DNA of 64,000 bases from Nannochloris sp. 'desiccata' (lineage: Eukaryota; Chlorophyta; Trebouxiophyceae; Chlorellales; Chlorellaceae), in the NCBI GenBank assembly GCA_019044685.2, contig JAGTXX020000006.1, positions 2,003,501 to 2,067,500 of the forward strand, read 5' to 3'. Each line of letters begins with the position of its first letter. The first letter of the stretch is position 1. The position numbers and the translations under genes were made by a program. The notes under the pieces are model-generated. The model had not been told where the DNA came from. It searched no databases and saw nothing but the letters and a program-made list of their open reading frames with translations. Positions 1-14,060 of this stretch are shown here, piece after piece.

Positions 1-3000
1 AATCTACAGCTGGTGGTCGTGGTGGTGTTGGAACGAGCGCTGATGCAGCGGCCGGTGTAGGACCTGCAGTACCGCTGGTACAAGGTGATGCTGACACGGG
101 TGGCGCTGCTGCTGCCGGTCGTGGTGGTGGTACTATGCCTGAACAATTACCTAATCCTACTATTGCTCTTGTTATTGAAGAATTTACCATTGTTACCGGC
201 ACGCTTGTTCGTGTGCCTGGTTATTTTAGAACATCAGGCAGCACCCCTAACCCCCGCCAAGGCTCCTTTGTCCCTGCTAGCTTGGTCTCATTCAGTTGGC
301 CATCTCAAGTGTATGAAGTGGTCCCTCGTAGTGGATTTTTACAACGTGCGAACCTGTGTATGGTTATGTTTGATCGACACTATCCAACAACATCACCATT
401 AGCAGGAGCAGCGACAGGCGGTGCTCTTGGCGCTCCCGCCCCTGCCGCTCAAGCAACCACCATAAAGACGAGTCAAATGCATATTTCCACAACGCCTTTA
501 ACCTTCATCATGTCTGGACCCAACTATACCACTCTAATGGACTTTGTCAGCGGTAATCTCCGTGATCTTTTCGACCGTGGCACAGACCCCACTGCTTTTG
601 CTGCTATGCCTGCTGCCTTCAAAGAAACGAAATTCAATCCTTCGATGAAATTCGGTCCTCCACCGGGCGTGGCTCCCGCCTTTAGATTTACGTTGGCTGT
701 CCCTCGTCTTGGTATTGTACTAGAGGCACATCCACGTGAATGGGACGATCTACACCCTGAATTTAACTGGGTACCTGCTTCTGAAACCCACTTACTAAAG
801 CCTTTCTTCCACGGCAGTCTTTCCAACTTGTTAATGGATTTGGGAACTTTACCGACTGGTGACTTGCATATTAATTTCTGTGCTACAAGCCTAGATATGC
901 AAGATTTGCGTATGGGGTATAGATTGGCTGAAGTCTCTGCCAAGGTACCTCAAGGTGATGAGGGTGGTCTTCATGGTGTGAATGACCACGATGGGCCGCC
1001 ATTGGAAGAACAGCAGCAGCCTCAACGTCGGCCCTTGCAGCGATGGGGAGATAAATTGTCCTATGAAGAAGAACGAGCACGTTCAACGTTGTTTAAATCA
1101 AATTTTGAGGTTTCTCCTGAAGGAGACAGTTCCTCTGTGTATGCTTCGCCTGCTGAGAGTCCTCGATCGAATTCTTCATTTGAAAGTGCAATTGCTGATC
1201 TACCGATCACACCAACTGGAGTTGGCGCAACAATGCAAGGGCCTGGGTTGGACTTTACTCTGCCTAGTATTAATGTTGTTACACCTGAAACGCCTGCAGT
1301 CTTTGGTTCTGGCTCTTCAACCAACGCGCAGGTTGGTGCTGGAGGTATAGGTGGCGGTGGTGGTGGCCTCCGTGGTACTGGAGGCGGCGGCATTGCTGCT
1401 CCTGAAACAGTTCAAAAGGGAGGACAGCAAACAGGCATTCGTTTATCTGTCTCTCGTCGTCTTTCTGAACACTCTCATTACCGTCACAGAGCTGGCTTTG
1501 TCAGCGATGGCAGCGCAACCCCTGGTTCTGCTGGTGGAGATGGTGGTCATTTCCACACACCGGGCAGCGGAGGCGGCGGGACCCCAAAACATTTCCTCCC
1601 CGTTCTGGATTTCAGTGAATTACCTGAAGTTGGACACACTTTAGGTGAAGATGTTGCCAGTCTTAGAATTTTGAGCGCCCCTCACCAAGGGCCCCCAGAA
1701 GAACGCGCAAGTAGTACAGTATCTACAAGGATACCAGGGTCAAATCCAAATGTACGATTGGAAGTTAGTTTAGCCCTATTGGAAGATAGTACTGTTGCAG
1801 TAGAAGTAGCTATGTCTTCTGGATTGCTTCAATGGCCATATTTCCAAGATTTGTCATTGGTGGGTTCGCTCTCTCATTTGGCCAAGGGGCAACAAGCAGC
1901 TTTTTAATCACTTGATTATTTTTTTCAATTTAATAAATAGTTTACTTATTTATTAGCTCTAATCGTACGTTTATATTTCTCTTTCATAATTTACCTCTTG
2001 TTCTGCAGATCTCAAGTATTTCTAATGTGTTCAAGAGCGCCACTGCAGACGAGCGAGAAGCTGCTGGCGACGACGTCCCTGCTGTCCCTTTCAACCCTCC
2101 TGTACCTGGCCCTAGCTCATGGATGTATATTAACGTTATCCTCACAGAAATGGAGTTTTTCTTGCCCGTCTTGGATGTTGAAATGGCTGAGCGGATGGCT
2201 GCGGAGGTATGGGGAGACGGCATTGCTGGTCTTGGTGCTGGCGGCGATCTCGGGGATAGTGTCGGTGGAATGAATAACTTCTATTCAACTGCTGGTGCTG
2301 GAACGACTAATACTACTGCTGCTGGACCTTTGCCACCAGCACCACTGCAACAGAGAAATTCATTCCAGCGTATAGCCGATTTAGCACTCGCAGCAATGCT
2401 CCTTGACAGTACGAGTGCCCCTGGCGCCCTGGCATTGGAGGAACGAGGCCTTGCCCTCAGTGCCACTGCCCTTCGTTTTGGCTACGCTGCTGGTGGTGAT
2501 GGCAACGTGGTCATGCGTATTGATTTAAGAGAGCTTGCTGTCTTTATCAGAGATCCTATTGCGCGTGCAAACTGTATTTTGCAGCCATTTAGCTGCTCTG
2601 TAGAGGTTAATTCTCAGGTTCCAGAAGCTGCCGAGCATTTTGAAATGGAACGTTTAGACCGGGCTGCGATGTTAATTCAGCGCCAATGGCGACGATACTC
2701 TGCTCGCCAAGCTTTACGGACTCGTATTCAGAATCAATCACACGGTGTGATTCCAGCTGTAGCGAATTTTGCAGCTGGAGGTGGCCGGAAAAGCTTCAGT
2801 GGACGAGGAGGGTCTACATCGTTAGCTGCCCAGTCAGATGATGATTACCGCCGCAGTGTCCAGTGGAAACTAGTTGATGAGCTTGTTATGGATGTAGCAT
2901 CGCCTCATACACGATCTTTGCTGCAAAGCTATAAACGTGCTTCCCGAGATCGTTCACAATTGATGTTTTTGTCTCAATTTTTGACGGTGTCAACGACGGT

Positions 3001-6000
3001 GGTGCATATCAAAGCAGGTGCTTTGACTGCACGTGCTGCGTTTAGTCACATCCCCTTCTGGAAAACTGCCTTGGATGGTGTGAATAGAGTAATTTTAGGT
3101 GTTAGTACAAGCCCTTCTTCTATTGCCCCAGCTACTGTTGCAACACCTGGCAGTGGAGTCCCGCTGCCACCTGTACCTCTGGCATCGCAATCAAGCTTAA
3201 CGTGTACTGCCACTGATGGCTCTAATAATAAACCCAAGGTGAATTCCTTCAGGCCGCACAGTATGCAAGTGACAGTAGCTCTTGAAAACGTCGCTGCTGT
3301 GCTGTGCAATGACAAACCAGAGACGTTTGGTGCGCCAGATGTCCTTCAGCTCAGCTTTTGTGAAGCAAATCTGGCCTATGATGCTGCAACAATGTTGCCT
3401 GATCGACCTGCAAATAAAGCAGCTCGCTTGGCGTTGTCTACATATGCGTCGTACTTGAATAGTGGTACTTCCAGATGGGAACCGTTGTACGATTTATGGC
3501 CTATTAATGCGGAGTTTGTGGATATTAAATCACCAATGTACCTCTCTGACCGGAAACTGTGAGTGAATTATTTTATTATTAGTATTCTCATTTTCAATTG
3601 ATCTATTAGAAATCTTTGTCTGTAGTTTACTTCTTATACAAGTCAAGGAGTGTGATTCTATTATATTGTGTGTCTGTATCTAATTTGCTATCTTTCTACC
3701 TTTTCTTCTGTTTCTTTTTCAGGAATTTGTGGTTATCATCTGATCGGCATCTCAATGCCACCTTCAACCCAGCTTCTTTGATGTCTCTTGGCGATGCGTT
3801 AGCCTTTATGCGGGCTTTCCAGGGGGATGGTCTCAGCCCAAGCATCGATGATGAGGTTGTTTCAGCTGCTCCAATGGCACAGCAACACACACCGCCTGCA
3901 CGTCGTACGGTCTCAGCCAACTTGGCTGCAGCTGCACTGGAGATTGATGGCAAACCCAGAGCTTCAGCGACGACTGTTTCTACAAAGGGCGCTGTGACTT
4001 CACGTGCTCCACAGAAATATCTGATTCAGAATCAAAGTGGTATGAAAGTCTACTACTTTGCGGGCAAGACTGCCAGCAGCGGTGGGGGTGGTAAAGAAGC
4101 GACTTCGAAAGCTCAAAACGCGGTCTATGCTTTAGATAACGGTTCTAGCGAAACTCTGAGGATATCTCCCGTAACAAAGCGTCTCAATTTCTTGCATTCT
4201 ACCTCCACTGCTACTGGTGTTGAGCGTATCAGCAGCGTGATCGATTTGCATTTTGAAGGGAACTGGATGCCAATTCGCGACGTTGCAGTAAATGTTGTTG
4301 GTAAATATCGGTATTCTATGGTCTCTCCTGCTGATAATACCTTTGTTCCACTCGTTGTTGATATCATTCTGGTGGGCAGGACGAAAATTATTACTCTGCA
4401 TTCTGGAATCTGGGTTGAAAATTCGATTGGAAGGCCAGTCTCTTTGCGATTGCATGTTCCTACGACACCTCTGGTGCCTCCCCAGTCTGTTGGAGGCAGC
4501 GGAAGTGGTGCTGCTACGAGTGCTGGTATTGTTGGTGTAGCAGGGGAAGTAGGTATGCACCCACACGTTAGTGTTGAAGGCGATCTTAGCATCGGCCCAT
4601 TGGCACCAAAAGCTGGTTGCTACCTGCCGCTGACTGCTGCCCTCCGTGGTAGACTTTTCCTGCAACCTGAGGGTTATTTAGAAGCTTCTCGTGATGTTAT
4701 TCGGCTCTCTCCTGATGTAGAAAAGTTGGTTGGACAGCAAGGGTATGTAAGTTGCGACCCTCTGGAGCTTCCTGCTGGAAGAAACGGAAACAGAGGAGGA
4801 CACCCTACAGCCCAAGCAGCCAAGTTCTACAACGATGGTGATGGCAATGGCCCCTTGCACGTGGCCATGGAGGCAACGCCTTCTCGCGTAGTTTCTGAAT
4901 TTCAAGCATTTAAACACATGGAATGCATTACTCCCGGCACTATTCAACGCGCAACAACACCTCTAGAAGTCACTATATCTATTCAACCTACCATGGTTAT
5001 CGCAAATGCATTGCCGTATGAGATGCGCGTTTTGCTCTGGCAGGTGCCCCCTCCTGAAACTCCAGCGAGCCCTTCAGTTGCAGATTTGAAGGCTTTTAAA
5101 AAGCAAAAGAAAAATATGCTGAAAAAGGGTCCTTTGGCTGAGAATATGCCTGGTTCCAATCAAAGATCCGCTGCGACTGGCGCTGCAGGTGGTTCTTCTT
5201 CTCTTCCTGCCGTGACGCCAGGTACTGCACACCATGCCAGCTTGCTTGAAATGCTGAGCCCTCGCACTGCGCCCACTGTTCCTGTACCTCGCAGAGGCAA
5301 CCCTGGCCAGTATTATTGTTACTCTATTCCTCCTGGAGGCGAACAAGACGTCCACGTAGATTTGCGCCAAAACGTCTTGATGCACGTTTCCGTTGAAGAA
5401 ATCAATATGCGGTCTATTAAATGGAGTTTGTGCAGCTGGGCACAGCGACCTGGTCGTCGCGAGGGAAGAGAAACGCAACAATATGCTGCAAAGTTGCCTA
5501 AAGAAGTGCAGCTTCGTCTTCTTGCCGTAGGTATGGATCTTCCTATGGATCATTCTTTGATATCTCCTTATCTTTTAAGGTTGAAAGATGCTGGAGCGAT
5601 GCTTGGAACCATGCATCGACAGTTCCACAAAGAAGCGCGCACTGCAGTCAATTCTGAAGACGTGCAAGCTGCTGTTGGTCGGGTGAAGGCCTTTGCAAAA
5701 AGAATGGGCAAAGCTGGAAGTAAAGGCGTGCAAAGTGCCCTTGGTAGAAACAGTAGTAGTATCAGTAGAGTTGCAAGGAGTAAAAGTACTATTCGAAGCG
5801 GTGGGACTGGTACAACTGCAGCTGGATCAGCTTCGTCTTCTCGCAGGCCAGTTCCTGCGAGAGCCAAGCCTCCAGCAATGGCACCGCCCCCAATAGAAGG
5901 TAGGGTAGCAAAGAACAGGAAGAGCTGGATGCTGACACGGTGGTCACGAACTCGTATGGACCCAGTGGAGCTGCCTAATTCTGAAACTAACATCGCAACA

Positions 6001-9000
6001 GCCTCAACTTCTGCCGCAGCAGCTGCTCGGCCCGACAGTGCTCAATCCGCCGCAACAACATCAAGCACTATTTCTCCTAGCAAGCAGCTTTTGCCTATTT
6101 CTAAACCTCTTTCTGATGCAGTGGGATCTTCGCCTTCTCCTGCAAAGGATGTTGAGATGGTTTCCCAGGCTGCAGCAGCAGAGCCAGCTGCTGCACCGCC
6201 ACCACCGCGGATGCCACCTCGCCCTCCTCCTATAGAAATCACCGAAGCCCCTCTTGATGAGGTGCGTGATCCTTCATCTGGTATGGTACGCACCCCTTTT
6301 GATGTCTGGAAGCAACCTCCTGCTCCAGTATTAAAGAAAGCTGAAAGCAGCAAATTCATCGAAAATGATGATGAGCACCTTGGCACCGAGGTTCGTGCTC
6401 CTCCGATTCTCCACGTCGGTGTCCACAATTCTCTCGTTGATCAAAAGCTTGAGCAAGCTGGTGTCTGTCGCATCACTTTATACTCTCCTTTTTGGCTCAA
6501 CAATCGTACCGGGGTCGATCTTTTCTACCAAGATTATTCCAGTGCCCCTACCTACCCAATCCTCTGCGGATCGAAATTGCCTGGAGATTTTGGGGAAGTA
6601 TTTGTCCCGGGGACTTCGATGACTGAGTTATTTGATGCAGATGGGAGTGAAACTGGTGCTTCTGCAGCGACGAATAACACCAGCACTGGTGGTGGAATGA
6701 CGAGGTCGAGTTCTTATGGTCAACTTGGCCGTGCTTCAAGTAAGCTTGGCGCCGAAAGCGAGCACCATCAAGCTTTGCTCGAGTATAAACTTGTGTTGAT
6801 GAATAAACAAGAGTCTTTAGGCCTTGGTCTCGGTCATGTTCGACGACGTAAATACGGTTCCCCTGTTCCTATTAAAACAGTAGGAAATAAGGGAAGCGTA
6901 GAATTACGTGGTCCTGCAGCCATAACACCACCTTCCACCGCGAAGAGGGTTGCGCAGGGCTTGATGGGAGCAGCTGGAGCTGTTGCAACAGCTGGTACAG
7001 CGATGCCTACTGCTGCGGTCAGTCGCTTGCACCAAGGTTTACTAGGTACCCCTGAAAAGAAGCCATTGTACGGCAGTAAAGGTACTAGTGCCGGTATTAA
7101 TGGCGCGGATGTGATTAGTAGAGAACCTGGTACTATGTTTGTCCGTCTTTCCAGCACCCCCCGTGATCGTACTTCTACTCATCGTACTTCTAGTCTCCGT
7201 ACTGGTAGATCTTCGCTAGGAGATAACCATGGTCAAACTCCACCACCGAAGCCAGTTGATGATCAAGATGCTTTAGAAGCCTTTGAAGCAATGCAGCAGG
7301 TGCCTGCCGTCATCCCTGCAAGTGCACCCAGCGGTGGCGGCAATGGCGGCACTGGTCTTGAAGGTGGAGAGAGCGGTGGTCTAGGCAGTGCCCGTGGTGG
7401 TGGAGGTCCCTCTGTATTGGCTACAAGTAAAAGTGGCAGAGTTACTGATAATGTTGTCTTCGAATCTGAAGGAGAAGCGGTAGAGGCAGTGCTGCAGGAA
7501 GAGAATGCTGCTGCTGCAGGCACACCTCAGTTGGGTAAAATGGTGTCGTTAGATACTAGGAATACGCTGCTACAGCCCCTGGAGGGTGCTGCGAGTGGTG
7601 ATATTACTGATCAGATGGTTGAAGAGCAAGGTAAGGCATAGAGACAAATATCTTTGAAGTTTATTATTTATTTACCCGACGTTTGCTGAAAATTTAGATC
7701 TCAAGTATTTTTTTCCCTCTATGTTTCTCTCTCGCAGTGCAACAAAAGCATACGGTTAAAGTGAAAGGCAAAGGCCAACGTCTCTTTGAATTCGCTGTCG
7801 ACGTTGCTGCGGCCCCGCCTGACTCACTCTACTCCCACACAAAGCTTGTCACGCTCAAACCAAAATATATAATCGAAAACCAAACTGGTCTGCCTGTTGA
7901 TGTCAAGCAACTCAACACTAAAAACCCTGACAATGGTGATACCGGAGATATTCCACCAGAAGCTACCCATTTTGCGCGTAAACTAGCTCCTGGTCAACGA
8001 GCAGCTGTCTATTGGGATGATGCCGACATGCCTCGAGAGATTGTGGTACGACCCTGCCCACCTGGAGATGCTCCAGGAACTTGGCACTGGTCTGGAGGGT
8101 TCCCTATTCCAGATACTGAATGGTATTTCGGCTTACGTATTCGCCAAGCACAAGGAGAGCGACGCTATATGAACATTCCAGTTAATGTAACAGTTGGCAG
8201 CTCGGGATCCGTCCAAGTTACTCTGAAGTCTCCTGCTTCAGTGCCGCCCTATCGCATTGAAAACGCATGCAAAGATGTGCATCTATTCTTTGTTCAGGTC
8301 CCTATGGTGTTTAGGGAGCAAGGGAACCTGTATGTTGATAGTTTGCAGCCTGGAGAATCGATGCCATATGCTTGGGATGAGCCCACTCTGGTTACAAAAT
8401 TACGAGTGCAAGCTAAAGTCGTCGGTCGGACGAGTGAAGGCAAAGTCTCTGATTTTATGCTAGATCGTCTTGGTGATGCTCCTATGATGATGTTACCTAC
8501 CCATGGTGATCAAGAAGCTGCAAAACGCAATGATAAGGCCGGTAGGATTTATCGAACCATCTCAAATGACGTCCCTGACGAGCTGAAAAAGAAGTTGGTT
8601 TCGCTATTAGCTGCGGAATTTTCAAAGAAAGTGTATGTGAGTGTTTATGCTGATGGTCCTACGCGAGTGTTAAGGTTTAGTGATGAGAAGAACATCTCTT
8701 CGCTTGAACAGCAACACGTGGTCCTCGATTTGGCTGCTCGGTTAAAGCAGGTGGAAAGTCAACTTCGAGTAGTTAACGCGCAATTTGCTCGATTAAGTGG
8801 TGTCGCTGGCTCTCATTCGTGGTCTTTGGATTTATATGGACGGATTCCAAATGGTAAAGATGAAACGCAATCGCAAAGAACAACGTTGCAAAGACGCACT
8901 AGTCGAAAACCTTTACCTTTACCCGAGGCGACACAAGCTCTAGTTCACTATGCTTCAAGGCATCTACCTGCAGTTACTACTGTGCCACGACATGGACGTA

Positions 9001-12000
9001 ATGCCAGCCGCGATTTCATGGAATCTCCCTCTGGCTCAGTTGCTTTGCAAACAGCTGCAGATGGTACGGCTGCTGCTGTAGAGCCGGCGACGACATCGGT
9101 GGTAGAAGGGAAATCTACTGGAGTTCGTTTTGCCCGTAGTGTCTCCTTTGCAGATGATCCTGCTGGTACAGCAGGTCCCTCGCGTGCTCCAGGACCTGGT
9201 GTTCTCCAAGTCCACGATAACGAGGTCTTTGAAGGAAATACACAAGACGCTTCTGGTACTTTACAAAACAGCCACCTCAGCATCCGCACCGACACTGATC
9301 CAGCTAAAGTTGTCCAAACACCTTCTCCAGCTGGGAATTTCTTTTTAGGAGATGCTACTAATGTGGAGGTTCCAAGAAGAGCCAGTGGTTCTGCTGGCAC
9401 TGGCACCAGTCCTGGTATTCGCAGAGGTGAAAGCCGAGACTGGGGCCACATTATGAATGACCCTCAACAAGGTACTGCTGGTACCAGAGGATTAGGCGCA
9501 AAAGCAGCTGCTGCTGGTGGTTCTGTTGATTCTTTATCTACTGGAGGAGTACAACCTGGATCAAACGTCAGCTTACCTGGCATGGCAACAACGCAATCTT
9601 CTGCCAACCTTGCTGCGGCAACCTTGGCCCGTCGTCAAGAGTTGTTACGATTAATGGTTGATGGAGATGCTGTGCTACTCGTTGGCGGTGATTTGACCGT
9701 TACTGTGGTACAAGCGAAAGGTCTTTCTGGTATTCCACGTTTCACGCACCCATTTGCTCGTATTCGAGTTCAAGATCCAGTACCGCCTCCCGATGCTGAC
9801 GAAAGGACGAAACAGAGTTCTGTTGTTTGGCAATCTGTAGATCCTGTCTGGGATGAACAGTTGCTCTTTAGAGATGTCTGTGCTGCATCTGAGCTTGTCG
9901 TCGAACTATGGGATTTAGGTGGTACGAAATCTGCTGACCAGCTGAAAGCTCTTAGTACAAATCCACAAGAAGTGATTAAATCGTGTCGATATCTAGGAAG
10001 GGCCGAAGTACCTCTGGGCGACACTTTAGATGCTCCTGCTGGTACACCGTTATGGTTCCCATTAATGCGTAGATCTGCTGCTGATACCATCTCTGGACAG
10101 TTACAGCTTCGCTTCCAGTGGGACGTCACAGCTCGAGGATTGCTGGCGATTAAGCTTGCAGCGTTGGAGCGGGTATTGGCACAGAGAAGAGAGATCTTAG
10201 CTGCATTGCAACCTGTACAGGTCCGGACAGCTCTCGAATGGGCCGAACCTTGTGCTGAAGCGGCTTCTGCTGCTGCTGTTGAGCCACCTTCACCCACACA
10301 TGGAGCTGCACATAACGCTGAAAGTGGCCCACAAGGTGTCGATTTATTCGGTCTTGGTGGTGAAGCCAGCATTGGTGGTATCACCTCAATCAACCAACCC
10401 AGTAAAGTCGCAGCAGAAGTGCTCGCTCGTCATTCTCTCGACCACAATAAACGGCATTTAGTTGTGACTGTGCTTGAAGCACGAGGCCTTAATCCCCGGC
10501 GAGGGGTCGTAGTTGCCCTTTCTGCATCTGAATTGCCAAATCCAGTCGTCACGCTTACTGTTCCTGGTCATCCTCCATACTCTACACCTACTATTTCCCA
10601 TACGTTGGCCCCACGCTGGCCTGCTGATGGCCGCCATTGCTTTAAGAGTGTTGATCCAGCAAGCGCTGCTGTACAAGTTAGAGTTTGGGATCATCGTAGA
10701 TCTGGAATGACTCAACGTCGTGTTACTCTAGGTCAAGGTACTATTCACGCGAGTCATGTTCGTGGAGATAAACCAGTCTACGTGTGGGTGCCGATGGCTC
10801 GCCCAGGCAAAGGGAGAGGTAGCGCCATGCCAACAGCGCCTGGGGAGCTAGATAACGAGTTACAAGTCTTCTTGAGGTTGCAGTGGCAGACTGAAGTAGA
10901 GCGTGGTAGCAGCTTTAAAGTGGAAATTGATGCCGCTGGAGCTGGCCTTATGGTTGTTGGAGGTCTTCAAGATGAACTATTTAATTTGACGGTGGACTCT
11001 GCAAAGGTGTCTGCTGTGAGGACTAGGTTGGAGTTGCAAGTTGAAGGTAGCATTGCGAAGGTTCAGCTGGATAATCAAATGTTGAATGCTGTTGAACCAG
11101 TGGTCTTGGCACCTGATGTCGGGGTCAAGCCAGCTGGAACGGTCACTGGTGGCCCTTTACTGTCTTTTGAATTTGTTCGTAGTTACGCTGGGAGCAGCGC
11201 TGCCCGTACTGGTCCTGCAAACGACATCGTTCAAGCTGCAGCTGCTGCTATTGCAGAGGCTACCAATAATACCAGTGGGCCTACTATGGTGGGCGATGAT
11301 GCAAGCGTTTCTGCTACCTCAGCGTCTGCCTCTGTGAATGACATGTCGAGTTTAGCAGCTGGAGAAGGAGGAGCAAGAGAAGGTGTCGCAGTCAATCATA
11401 ACGAAATTTCAAGATCTCCTAGTGGTGCTGCAGATACTACTACTACTACTACTACTACTACAGTAGCAACCACAACGCACTCGGGAATTCGTTCTTTCAA
11501 AAAAATCCGTTTCACTGTCGCTCCGCTCGACTTGATGACTGATGAAGCCTTTTTAGAAGCTTTGCTTTCGTTTATAAACTCGCTTCCTACAGCAGATATT
11601 TGGCAAGATCGCGCGTGGCAGGAACAACAAAGACGATTGTTGACTGCTCAGTTTGGACCACGGGAAGTCGAAGGGTTGGCTGTAAATGCAGTTGTGGTTG
11701 CACCACAAGCACCTCCTAGTGCCGTTGGAATTGCGCCTGGTATAGCTCCTGGTAGTGAAGGTGGCGGTGCTGGGGGATTAACTACTGGCTCAACCGTGAC
11801 TAATGCTGTTACTAATGGTGGTGATGGTGGCTTTGTTAGCAATAATGTTGCAGCAGCAACTGCGCTTTCTTGGGTGATTGAAAAAGAAGCTCGCGACTTA
11901 GAGGCACTCCATGGTCAATCGGATCTTTCTTCTTGGTTCTTTTTAGAAAGCGCAGAGGTGGGAATGATTTCTGTCAATGTCACTGTGTCGTTGAGTTCGA

Positions 12001-13553
12001 GATTGATAGCTGCTGGGCAGTCACTTTCCAAAGGAGCTGGTACGTTTAATCGCGCGTTAGATGCCTCCGGTTTCCAGTTGGTCAACGTCTCCAACGTGCC
12101 CATTACCTTGGGTAGATGGGTAGCTGGTAATGATCCTTCTATTCGAGGTAGATTTTCCAATGGATTCCTCTCGCAAAGAGCTCTCGCATCTAATTTAGGC
12201 CGCCACTACTACAGAGAGGGCTTGAAAGAAGCGCACAAGGTACTCGGAGGAGCAGGCCCTGCAGTTGCTTCAGTGCCTTTAGCTGTGCTTTGGGCTTCCG
12301 GCTCTGCCTTGATGTTGGTGCGCGAAGTCAGCACAGGAAATGCTGGACTTGTTGGTGCTTTACAGCAGTTTGTCTACATTCCTATGATGTCTCTGTCGCT
12401 TCTAGGAGCTGGATTTTCGCGTACCTTTGCTGCTGGAATGGCTGCAATGCCTCCTCACCGAGACAATGGCGACGATGAAACGCTGAGGAGAATTATTCGC
12501 AGGCCAAATAACGCTTTAGAGGCTGTGACAGGAGCTCCCAAAGAGCTGGTACTTGGAGTTGCCAGTGCCCTTCAAGGTGTTTTGATGGATCCTGTTGCTG
12601 GATGGCATGATTTTCACATGTTTGGCTTTGCTTTGGGCTTTTTTAAATCCATGCTTGGCCTTCCTGTGCGTCCTTTAATCGGTGGTTTGGAATTTTTCAG
12701 TAGATTTTTCGCTGCATTGGCACTTTCTTCCCTTGGCAGAGATGGCATTGTAGGTAAAATTCAACGCAGAGTTCGAGCCCCTGGTGCCTATGCTGATGAT
12801 TCCGGCGAAGCTATGATGGAAGATGGCCCTCGCAGCGAAGCACAAGCGCATACTCGCACTTTACAGGCTGCGTGGCAACGTGTTTTGCCTGAATTCTTCC
12901 CAGAAATGGCTGGCGACACTGTCACTGATGTTATCAATGTCAGACCGACTCGTGTTGTCTTAGTAACTGATAAACACGTGGCGTATTTACGGGCTCGTCA
13001 CCTGAGAGAGCATTCTGTGTACAAAGCCAAATGGTTGGTGCCTGTCTCAGAAGTGCAGAATATCCGCGGAGATCCTGAAACCAGAAAAATTACGATAATT
13101 CACGTACACAAGTACGATTTGAAGTTACTGGGTGTATGGCCAGTGCAAAAAAGGAAGGGAATGCGGTGTGGCAGTCGTGCTACCTATGAGCGCACCGTCT
13201 TGCGATTGACAAAAGAGCAACAAGCGTTGCAAAGCGGAGGTGGCGTTGCAGGAGGAGGTGCTGCAGGGAATGGATTTGTTGCGGCGAATATCGATGAGCT
13301 TACAATCTTGTCTGCGCCGTATAGACCGCTATCGGCCAGAGCAGTAGGGCCAGGCCAGTCATCGTTATTGCTGACAGGTCCTTCAAGTACTGTGGGGACT
13401 TCAAGAATTCCTTCTCCTTCAGGAGCAGCTGGAGGAGGAAGGGGTGGAGTAGTTCAACCACAACAAGCACACGGGTCTCAGGGAGTGAGACCAGCGCCTT
13501 CTGGAATGGGAGGTGGCAGCGGATTGCCACCTCCGCCACGGAAGCCGCAATAG
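1..13553 (+). CDS. VPS13: VPS13-family bridge-like lipid-transfer protein, C-terminal part (5' end outside window)
   Basis: Frame is open from base 3. Exons 3-1859, 2009-3558, 3723-7630 and 7738-13553 join in consistent phase (introns begin GTGGGT, GTGAGT, GTAAGG; all end AG) and give about 4,376 residues with the N terminus missing. VPS13 proteins bridge organelle contact sites and move bulk phospholipid. Visible parts in order: an IQ motif (IQRQWRR, about 2663-2720); repeated VPS13 adaptor-binding (SHR-BD) units with the recurring core YLIQNQSG / YIIENQTG / FWLNNRTG / YRIENACK (about 4015-8310); two C2-like domains (about 9690-10060 and 10450-10790); the VPS13_C / ATG2-like helical region (about 11930-12760) with hydrophobic amphipathic stretches; a PH-like C-terminal domain (about 12930-13200); and a Gly/Pro-rich tail. 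Long Gly/Ala/Ser linkers and a (ACT)9 tract at 11436-11462 separate the domains. The chorein domain must lie upstream of the window. Family assignment is confident; the exact subfamily is not resolved. Confidence 0.9.
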
Positions 13554-14060
13554 GCAAAAATGAAGAAAAGAAGTGCATATCTAGAAAAATTGATTAAATT
13601 TTTAGCGAATCGACTTGAATAATCAAGCAACTTTACTGTCTATCCTCAGATAGATGAATTTCTTGGTTATATAAATTTCAAAAATATCTTTATCCTGTTG
13701 TTTTATAAACCGTCTCTATTAGTTTTGAGTTTCACATTTATTGTTAATTTTCCTGTTCATTTTCTATTTTATTGCTGTTTAAGAACATCACTAGGTATAA
13801 CTTGAGATTACTAGTTTCAATCTTTGAACATTTGAAGGCAGTAGCCTGGCTAGCTGTGCTTTTCCTCCAGGGCTGGCGGTGGCATGTCGATGACCACAAA
13901 GGCTAAAATTCAAGTATTTCCTCTTTACATACCACAATTATTCGCACACTCTTAGCATTAATTTTTATTTGTATAGAACTATATAGATTACATCGTAGCA
14001 GACGCACATTGTGTAGTTCTGCGCTTAAATTTATACTGCATTTTGAACATTTAGCAGACG
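13554..14060. other. Intergenic, VPS13 3' flank and MetRS 5' flank
   Basis: AT-rich sequence of about 0.5 kb between two genes on the same strand. It should hold the VPS13 3' UTR and the methionyl-tRNA synthetase promoter. I see no coding exon, tRNA or clear repeat. Confidence 0.6.

Noticed and set aside
2007..7710. 15-base match AGATCTCAAGTATTT near two VPS13 intron ends
   Set aside because: One or two 15-base matches are expected by chance in 64 kb, and its position relative to the splice sites differs.
9770..10393. 207-codon antisense open frame within VPS13, with similar ones at 524-943, 4125-4665 and 8948-9451
   Set aside because: They overlap well-supported VPS13 domains on the other strand, have skewed composition and no recognisable domain.
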